DNA of 64,000 bases from Cenococcum geophilum 1.58 (Eukaryota > Ascomycota > Dothideomycetes > Gloniales > Gloniaceae), in the NCBI GenBank assembly GCA_001692895.1, contig KV748209.1, positions 1,612,001 to 1,676,000 on the forward strand. Reading direction: 5' to 3'. Under the pieces are notes generated by a model. The model was not told the origin of the DNA. It saw nothing but the letters and a program-made list of their open reading frames with translations, and did not search any database. Position numbers and translations under genes: made by a program. The first letter of the stretch is position 1; each line of letters begins with the position of its first letter. Shown in pieces: positions 55,750-64,000 of the stretch.

Positions 55750-58700
55750 ATCCATTAATTAATAGTAGAAAGAAATATCTTAAAATTATTCTATACGGAA
55801 AAAAGGAGCTCTTACTGCACCCGGCCTAAAAAGACCAAAACCAACCAAAAGAACCCTGAAAAACACCTAGAGAATCCCCCTAAGATGCATGCATCGCAGG
55901 GGAGGCACACGTTGAACGACGGTGGCTCGCACTCGCGCGCGACCGCTAGAACTACGCCTAGCAATAGCCCTCTATAATAAAGATGGGCGAATACTACACC
56001 ATAAAGCGGAAATACCTCTATTAAGAAGGCATCTAATAAAATATAAAGCCTATTAGATGTGTCTAGTATCTAGAATTGCGGGGGAGTAACTATTAGCTAT
56101 AATAAACTAATATAGCTAGCAGAATAGCTCCGCTAGTCTAGTAAACCTTAGGCGCCCCTCTAGTAAACCCTTAATTAAATCCTCTAACGGCTAAGTAAAA
56201 TTAAAAATAAGTATAACCCCCCTTTACCGGCGAACCGCACCTAGGCCGCCATAGCTATGCTTTTATAGTATAGGGAACCTACCCCCCTTAAGTTAATAAC
56301 TAGGTATATAATTATAATATAACTAAACATAGAATAAGTAGAGGGGCTTAGGGGATAATTAGAAACAGAAGTTTTTATAGAGATACGTAAAGAGGTCTAT
56401 AACGCTATTATAGTCCAATACCTTAAGAGCGGAGATATTAAAGTTACCCTAAAGGACTAATAGGTAAAGGAACGAGCCGTAAGGGTAGAGAATAGGCTAG
56501 GAGAACGTATTAGCATAAAAGTACTCTATAAGGATTACCTAGTTAAAGTCCCAGCGGTTCCTATAAGCCTTAGGGTAGAAAAGGGATACTAGGCGGACAA
56601 TACAGCAATTATATAGGAGATAGTAAGATAAACGGAACGCCTTATACTAGGACTCAAAATCACCCAAATCTAATAGCTTTAATAGGAAAATGTAAACTAA
56701 GTATATAATAAGAATAATAAGAGGATATAAGGGTTGCTAGAGACTCGCTAGGGAGACGCTAGACAAATATATAGCTCCCTTATTATTAGTATATATATAC
56801 TAGGAATGTAAAAACTTCTTATTTAAAAAGGAATAATTATAAATAGCCTTATATATAATATAAGGCTCTATAACTATAGACTACGCCTAAAATAATGCTA
56901 TTGCTATATATAATAGGGACACACCTAATCTATATGCGTAGTATAGGTATGCTGCGGCCACTATGCAGGCCTCTATAATACGAGACATTGCTTAAATTAA
57001 GACTAAATAAAATGCGCGAACTGCCACCGAAGCATATATAAGGCGTAAGAGAGAGAAGACTGCATTAAATATAGGAGACGAAAGGTAAGGGCTTAACAGC
57101 TGCGGGAATAACTGCACGCTAGGTTATATAAATGGAAACAATAGGTAATAAGCTAGGGGGACGCAGGCGCCTTCCTAGCGTTTCCTACCTTTAATACTAG
57201 AGGGCTAGGCCAGCTATCCCAAGCCTTAACGGGCTAGAAGTAACGCCGCGCGATATTATTAGACCGATTAGGGATATAAGGGTTATAGGGGATATAAGGG
57301 AGAGGACGCCCCGTAGGAAGACCTCTATAGATAGTAATAGTAGGCTTAAAACCAGGACAATTAAGAATTAGACTTAATACGGTAAATATAACATTTATAG
57401 CCAACCTATAAAGGGTATATAGCCGACTAGTAAGAATAGGGGAAGAACTAGTAATAATAACAGATTTAGATATAGAAGCGCTAATAAAAATACAAAATAT
57501 GGAAATGGAAAGCTCTATATAAAATAAGTAGTAACTAGGGTATAGATATAAGAGACAGAAGCTCCAAATATCTTAGAAAAAATGAAAATAGAAGAAGCAA
57601 GGAACGAAGGAGAGTCGAAGGACCCTCGCTAGGGGTCCGCTACCTATCCATTATACAGTATAACTGCGGCAACACAAACCACCGCCTCGCAAGGCCCCTA
57701 CTAGATAGTCTAGACCTAGAGAAATACTATATCCTTACTATATAAGAACCGTACTATAATACCTTTACACAATTAACATACTACCCCTAAGGATTCCAGC
57801 TCCTATACGAACTAAAAGCAGCTATACGCGTGTGCTTTATAATTAGCAAGGCTATTAGCCTATCCTTATAGTTATAGTAGGCAGTTAACCTAGATATTAT
57901 AGTTATAATAATCTAAATATATAGGGGACCGGTATAAATTATTAATGTGTATAATCCTAGGGTTGAAGGGGTCCTATAAACAGAGAATATTATATTGGTA
58001 ATAAGCTTACTAGAAACTAAAGGTATAGAGTCTATCCTACTAGAAGACATAAACCTCTACTACCCGCGGTAGGGGGGTATTTATATGGCTGTAGATTAAC
58101 AGTTAGAGTGCCTACTAAAAGCTATAGATATCTGGGGCCTTAAGCTAGCTACCCCCTTAGGAGCAATTATATAGCAACGAGGCACCGCTAAAAGTATAAT
58201 TAACCTTATATTTATAAATAAAGGCCTATACCAGAGACTTAAAAGGTATAACCCTAAAGAAGAATAGGCACTTACCCTAGACTATATCCCTATCTAAATA
58301 CAGCTAGACCTAGATACTAAAGCGTAACTAAATAGAAAAAGATACGTAATAAGGAAGCTTAAGATAGACAGTTTCCTTAATATAGTTAAATAACAACTCT
58401 AAGACCTAGAAGAAATCCACCTAATACTAAATAAGTAAGGCTTATTAGCCACCCCTAAGGAAATTAACCGAAGACTAGAAAGGATCTAGGCAGCGATTAA
58501 AAATAGGCTAAAAGAGTACTGCCCGATCTTAAAACCGGGCCCCTATACGCGACATATATAGTCTATATAATGCGCAGTTCTAGTTACTAGCCAACAATAA
58601 GCAAGAAGGAAATATATAAGTAGCTATAACCCTAAAGACAAGAGACAATATAAAGACATAAGAAACTAGCTAAAAAATACCCTAAAAAAAGAAGTAAGGA

Positions 58701-61337
58701 ATAACTGGAGACGGTTTATAAATAAGTATACCTCTAACCTAAGCCTCCCCTATAATAAGGGCCTTTAGGCTATAGCAAAATAGGTAAAGAAAAAGGTAGG
58801 GCGCCTAGCAGAAGACCTACACCTACCACCCCTACGAAGAGTAGGAGAATTATAGGCCACAAATAACAACGATAAGAAGGTAAAGATCCTTATAGAAAGG
58901 TTCTTCCCCTAACTAGCTCTAGCAGACCTTAGTAATATTATAGGCAAAACACTAGTGACTTACCTATGGGTCAACAGCGATATAATAACAGAGGAAATAG
59001 CTAAAACTATTAGCCGCCTTTTAAATAATATAGTACTAGGACCAGATAGGATTCTAAATAAGGCCCTAAAAACCTGTGGGCCACTTATAGCACCTTAGCT
59101 TACAGATATAGCTAAAGCATACTTTGCTATAGGCTACTACCTATGACTTAGAAGATCTATAACGACGGTTGTCCTATAAAAAGAAGATAAAGCAGATTAC
59201 TTAATCCCAGAAAGCTACCGCCCTATTGCCTTAGAAAATACCCTTAGTAAGATCTTAGAAAGGGTAATAGCGGAACGCATAGCAGACACGGCAGAGGAAC
59301 ACGCCCTACTACTATAAAGCCAAATAGGGGCAAGAAAAAACCGCTTAACACTATTAGCACTTACGCTACTCGCTGCCACTATTAAATCTACATAGGCGAT
59401 GCGAAAGGACTTTATAGTATTAATGCTTAGCCTAAATATTAGTAGTGCCTACAATAATATACCCCACGAGCGTCTCCTGCATATCCTTAGGGTAAAGGGC
59501 TTCTTAGAATAGATTATACAATTTGTCCAAGGGTTTATAGGCCAGAAAGAAACATTACTGGTCTTTAGTAGATACTAGAGCCCCCCCATTGCAGTTATAA
59601 CAGGAATACTATAAGGATTACCCCTCTTACCTATACTCTTCCTTTTCTTTATAAGTAACCTACTTAACTTCTTTAAGGAAGGGGCGACCTAGGGGATAGG
59701 CTTTATTAATAATATAAACCTAATTATATACGGGCTAACAGCCGCAGAGAATTGCAGAATACTAGAGAAAGCCTATAATACTTATATAGAATAGGCAAAA
59801 CGTTATAGAGTCTAATTCTTACTAGAGAAATACCAGCTAATCCATTTTATAAGAAAACGCAACCAATCTATAGATCTCTAGCATATAATTCGCATCTAAG
59901 GCTTTAGGGGTCAACTAGTTTAGGGCCTAAGGGTATTAGGAGTATAGGTAGACAGTAAGCTCTAGTAGAGCGTATATGCGGCATAAGCGGCCCATAAAGG
60001 CTAAGCACAGTTCATTGCTTTATTTAGGATTGTTAATTCTATATAGGGTCCATGCTTCTAGAGGTCACGCCTACTATATATAGCAATCGTCCAGCCAACC
60101 ATGACATATAGATCTAGTATTTAGGCCATTAGAGAAACTAANAAGGGCCCCCCTAAATNACTCCTTAAACNACTTTAAAAGGTCNANANAGCCTACCTCN
60201 NGAGTATNANAGGCGGGTANAAGNNAACGGCCACAGCACTGCTTAAGAAGGAATCCAATATTCCCCCCCTATAGTTATATATTAAAGCCACTGCAATATA
60301 AAGGACGTAAAATAAACGCAACTCTAATATTATAAAGTATATTAAGACACGCCTAAGTAAACTATAGAGGGACCCTAGGGTGCCCCGTAGGAGAATAAAC
60401 CAATAACCCTAAAGTAGGGAAGAGATATTAGAGAAACAGGTAAAGAAAGCAAAAGAAGAATGGTGCCGCCTTAAGGCCTAGGCCTATATAGAGGAGGAAA
60501 GGAGACACGTAAGAGGTTAGTAAAGATAACAATAAGATAGAAAAAGGAGCTAAAGTAGAACATGTAAGAACGCTAGGAAACTATCTACCGCAATATAATA
60601 CTAGTTAGACTAACGCTGGAGAGGTAAATAGGAGTTAAAGGTATAGAGGCTAACTTAGGTAAGATAAACCTAAGCTATAGTATAGTTAACGCTATAGGGG
60701 GTAAATATCTAAGGGCTCCGAGAAGGCCTAATAAAGGCAGAAAACATAATAGTAACACTCTTAAGAATAGGAATAATAGGACTAAAAGATTGGCTTTACT
60801 AGGTAGGTGTCCTAGTAGGTAACCTAAGATATAAATGTGGCTGGCTAAGACAGACACTAAAATATGTAATACTACTATGCCCTCTACGCACTAATTAAGA
60901 AATAATGCTCTTAGTAGCTGGTATAGAGAACTATAATACACTGCTCTTAATATAAAAAGGCCTTAAGGCGGTTACCTAGTAGCTTATTAGTTAAAATATG
61001 CTAAATTAGTTCTGGATTATAAGGAAATAGTAATAAAAGGCAGGGGGCGAGCAGTAGGTGCCCCTAGTAACTCTATAGTAGTAGAGTAATAGTTTATAAT
61101 ACTAGCGCGTCCGTAGGCTTATTACGGCAGCAGTGGTTCCTAAGGAGGTTAAATAGTAAGGTAGTAGAGCACTATAGGCGACTCGTAGGCGCTAAGTAGG
61201 CGAGTCCCAAAAGGCGGGGAGATGGATCACGGGGTTTTCTCATTTTTCTTAAATAGAGTTTTCTCCCTATATGTAAATAAGGAGTAGTCCGCGTGGGCCT
61301 AATAGGGATCCAAATCGGACGTTAAGCAATGAATTAT
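55750..61337 (+). mobile_element. Tad-like LINE (non-LTR retrotransposon)
   Basis: A 14-bp direct repeat TATATATTGGCTTA borders it (55736-55749 and 61338-61351), as target-primed integration produces. Parts in order: ORF1 with a CCHC-like knuckle (CANCHRS near 57,010), an endonuclease of the EEP type (about 57,640-58,380), a non-LTR reverse transcriptase (about 59,030-59,900, with ISSAYNNIPHERLL) and a C-terminal RNase H/zinc region (about 60,640-60,900). This order is that of fungal Tad-clade LINEs. The frames are full of RIP-type stops. Ambiguous bases occur at about 60,142-60,225. The first 300 bp or so are less AT-rich. It sits between gag and pol of gypsy A, so it is younger than A. Confidence 0.8.
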
Positions 61338-63318
61338 TATATATTGGCTTACTTAATAGATAACTTAGTAAAGATAAATAGATGGAAATAGATAGTTTTA
61401 CCTATAATAGGAACTACTGCTAAAAAATAATATAAAAGCCGTTTTATAATTAATTACAAAGCTATTAATAAATTTATAGATACCGAGTTTATATATACTT
61501 ATAACCTACCTACCTTACCCCTTACTAAAGCCCACGCCCTATAGCTTGCTAATAGTAGTTATACTATATAGAAGATTACCTATATAGTATAACTCTACCT
61601 AGATATAAATAGGCACTAGAAAGAACTTTAGGCCTATATTATACTACTTACTAATTACCCTATTATCCTTAAAATAAACTAGCTTAAATAATATAACCCC
61701 ACCATTAACTAGAAGAAGAGAAAAATAACCTTTAACTCTAAATACTGTAGAGAGACTTACCTGGGGTATAGCCTAGCCGCCTCTATTTACTCCCTAGGAT
61801 ATTAACCTAAGGAACCCCTTATTACCCTACCTATAACTAACTACTACTATATAAGTGCCCTAGCCTTCTACTATATAGTATATAAAAAAGGCTAAACCAT
61901 TACTATAGCTTCCTAATTATAACTATATAAGCTTAATAAAGAATAAAACTATATCCTTTATAGTAATAGGATAGATAGAGTTAACCTTTTAAAAGATAAC
62001 GCCCCTATAGAACCCTACGGACTTTTACCTTTAGACTTTAAGAAGTTTATAAAGCTTAAAAAAGAAGAATTTACTAATAAAGAACTCCGTAAGCTCCTCC
62101 CTAAGAGGTACTATAACTTTACCAATATATACTTATAAAAGGGCGTAGATATACTCCCCCTATATTAACTTAATAACTATACTATTAATATTAAATAAGG
62201 AAAAATGCTACTTTATAAGAGACCCTACCTAATATTAAAAGATAAACTTCTAGTTATAAAAAAGTATATTAACGAGTACCTTAATAAAGGATTTATTTAT
62301 CCCAGTATATTACTAGCAGCCGCCCCTATCCTTCTTACTAAGAAGCTAAGAGGAGGTATTTAATTCTACGTTAACTATAGAGGACTTAATGCTATTACGA
62401 TTAAAAACTAATANNTAGTACNNCTTATANNNNAGACCNTTAAGCGGCTTAGNNAAGCNAAAATCTATACTAAGCTTAATATTATCGCCGCCTTTAACTA
62501 TTTCTAAATATAAAAAGGTAATAAATGGAAAACCGCATTCGCATTGCGCTTTGGCTAATTTAAATATACTATTATGCCCTTTAGCGTATATAATAGCCTA
62601 GGCACCTTTTAAAGCTATATTAATAACGCCTTATAGGACTACCTTAATAACTTCTGCTCTGCATACTTAGATAATATACTTATTTATAGCGATAACCTTT
62701 TTAAGTATACTAAATACGTTTAAAAGGTCCTATAGCGCCTTAGGGACATAAAACTTTATATTAATTTAAAGAAATATAAATTCTTAGTTATAGAAGTAAA
62801 ATACCTTAAACTAATTATTATTACTAAGGGTGTCTATATAGACCCTAAGAAGGTATATATAATTACTAAATAGTAAGCCCCTAACTATATTAAGGACGTA
62901 TTAGCCTTTTTTAGTTTTGCTAACTTTTATTAGAAATTTATATATAACTTCTTAGGCGTAGTAGCACTACTTATAATAATAATGCAAACAAAGGGCTTTT
63001 TTATAAAAGGAAGAAAAACGTACCTATGCTTTACCTAGACGCCTAAATATAAGAAGGCGTTCTAAGACTTAAAAATGCCTTTACTAAAGCACCTATTCTA
63101 GCTCACTTTATACTAGGATAATAACTCTATTTTAAAACCAACTCCTTAAACTATATTAATATAGGTATCCTTTCCTAGATAAGTAATAACGGTCTCCTTT
63201 ACTTAGTCGCACTCTATTTATCTAAGCTTATACTATAAGAGTATAGCTATAAAATCTATAATAAAGAACTCCTTATAATTATATAAGCATTTAAAGAATT
63301 TTAACCTAAACTCTCTAT

Positions 63319-63481
63319 TGGTTACATAGGGTGACTTACTAATAACGACTACTCGAGTAGGTTACAGTGATATTGGTTAATAAAGCTTATTTATTGGAAT
63401 AAGGGAGGGCGAGGAGCTTAAGACTCCTCGCTACGCTAGTGCCGCGGTATTATGTGATAACCGCTTCCCTTATTCCCGACA
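63319..63481 (-). repeat. 3' LTR of the minus-strand element
   Basis: TG...CA ends, 163 bp, with a GAGGAGCTTAAGACTCCTC hairpin inside. It marks a sharp break from gypsy A RNase H sequence. The partner LTR is outside the window. Confidence 0.5.
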
Positions 63482-64000
63482 CTAGCAACTCTTCTTTTAT
63501 AGTTGCCATCTATATATAAATACTGCTTAACTAGCGTAATAAATATTAATCCTCCTTATTTACTATTGCTATTATAATATAAGTCTTGCTGTCCTAAAAT
63601 TTGCCTCTTAGCACGTAGTGCTTCCTTACTTAGAGTTATGGGTATATATTATATTAGGGCCGCTAAGGCGCTAGTTATAAGCGAGCTAATAGCAATTTTC
63701 TATCCTAGGGATAGAAAATCCTAATTAGCTGGTTAGAATTAGGGTCTATAGATTATTATACTCCTACTTCCTTTTAACCTAACCTTTAACCCATATATAT
63801 AGAGTATTTATATTAATAAACGTCTCTAGAGTCTTATTTAGGTTTACCTTTATTATTATATCTACTAGGTTATTTTAACTATTAATCTATTAAAATTTAA
63901 AGAGTTTTTGCTGTTTATAGAATTAATAAAGTGCCATAATATTAATTATAAGGCGCTTCTCCTTTATAGTACTAAGCTTAACTAAATACTTATAGAGGGA
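63319..64000 (-). mobile_element. LTR retrotransposon on the minus strand, probably Ty1/copia (fossil, partial)
   Basis: A 163-bp LTR-like unit (63319-63481) reads TGTCGGGAATAAGG to the CA end on the minus strand. Beyond it, towards the right edge, minus-strand sequence looks like the C-terminal RNase H end of a copia-type pol, decayed. So the 3' LTR is seen and the rest runs out of the window. It interrupts the RNase H region of gypsy A and is younger than A. The family call is tentative because little coding sequence is visible. Confidence 0.45.

Larger units (their letters stand above)
39870..63318 (+). mobile_element. Ty3/gypsy LTR retrotransposon A (fossil, outer element)
   Basis: The element starts with a 5' LTR and reads left to right: gag with a zinc-knuckle-like region near 55,495, then pol with reverse transcriptase near 62,200-62,850 and the start of RNase H near 63,050-63,310. 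In this window it survives as three pieces, 39870-41146, 55047-55749 and 61338-63318. Gypsy element B, a LINE and a minus-strand LTR element interrupt it. The 3' part and 3' LTR lie beyond the window. It is old and broken at many places, with RIP-like composition throughout. There are ambiguous bases at about 62,414-62,459. Confidence 0.75.

Noticed and set aside
60675-60857. 60-codon minus-strand hydrophobic frame as a small membrane protein
   Set aside because: It is antisense to the RNase H/zinc end of the LINE; Leu-rich text arises by chance in the RIP-altered sequence.

Overview
The window looks like a piece of a filamentous ascomycete (Pezizomycotina) genome. The evidence is short introns of about 45-180 nt with GT-AG ends and CTRAC-like branch sites, a fungal-type RFC1 and mitochondrial uL16, a secreted fungal lactonase, Zn2Cys6 clusters, and large AT-rich blocks full of C-to-T and G-to-A decay that look like repeat-induced point mutation (RIP). 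I cannot resolve the class or species. Exon coordinates below were worked out by hand from splice signals and reading phase.

Layout. From 1 to about 15.6 kb genes alternate with decayed AT-rich patches. The units are the tail of a zinc-ribbon protein (2-133), an ankyrin fragment (about 1.6-1.9 kb), a Cys-rich nuclear protein with tandem Zn2Cys6-like clusters (3024-5408), a candidate MITE (6221-6577), a seven-exon secreted SMP-30/gluconolactonase-like gene (7360-8928) between two decayed patches, an apparently N-truncated conserved ORF (10041-10580) and a large disordered Ser/Pro-rich protein on the minus strand (12075-15575). From 15.6 to 22.2 kb I see little beyond one weak minus-strand gene.

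From 22.2 to 39.3 kb lies a normal gene-dense block. It holds a RasGEF protein with an N-terminal Ras-like GTPase module (22240-25604), mitochondrial ribosomal protein uL16m (26675-27505, minus), RFC1, the clamp-loader large subunit (27813-31364), a coiled-coil protein of unknown function (32638-35746) and a protein with four membrane segments (38042-39261). The uL16m and RFC1 genes are divergent and share a 307-bp promoter that contains an MCB element (ACGCGT) and a TCGCGAAA box, which suits a replication gene. Two small inverted-repeat elements (31682-31818 with TA duplications, and 36855-37075) lie between these genes.

From 39,870 to the right edge the window is one nested stack of fossil transposons. 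A Ty3/gypsy element (A) starts with a 5' LTR at 39,870. Its gag region is split by a second gypsy element (B, 41147-55046, 279-bp LTRs, 5-bp duplication CTAAT). The gag region of B is split by a gag-only LTR element (C, 42516-50697, 228-bp LTRs, duplication TTCCT). Element C in turn carries a hAT DNA transposon (44209-47215, perfect 8-bp duplication) and a piggyBac-like transposon (47769-49976, long terminal inverted repeats). Further right, element A is also interrupted by a Tad-like LINE (55750-61337, 14-bp duplication) and by a minus-strand LTR element, probably copia (63319 to beyond the edge). The order of insertion can be read directly from the target-site duplications. I saw no CRISPR array and no rRNA or tRNA gene.
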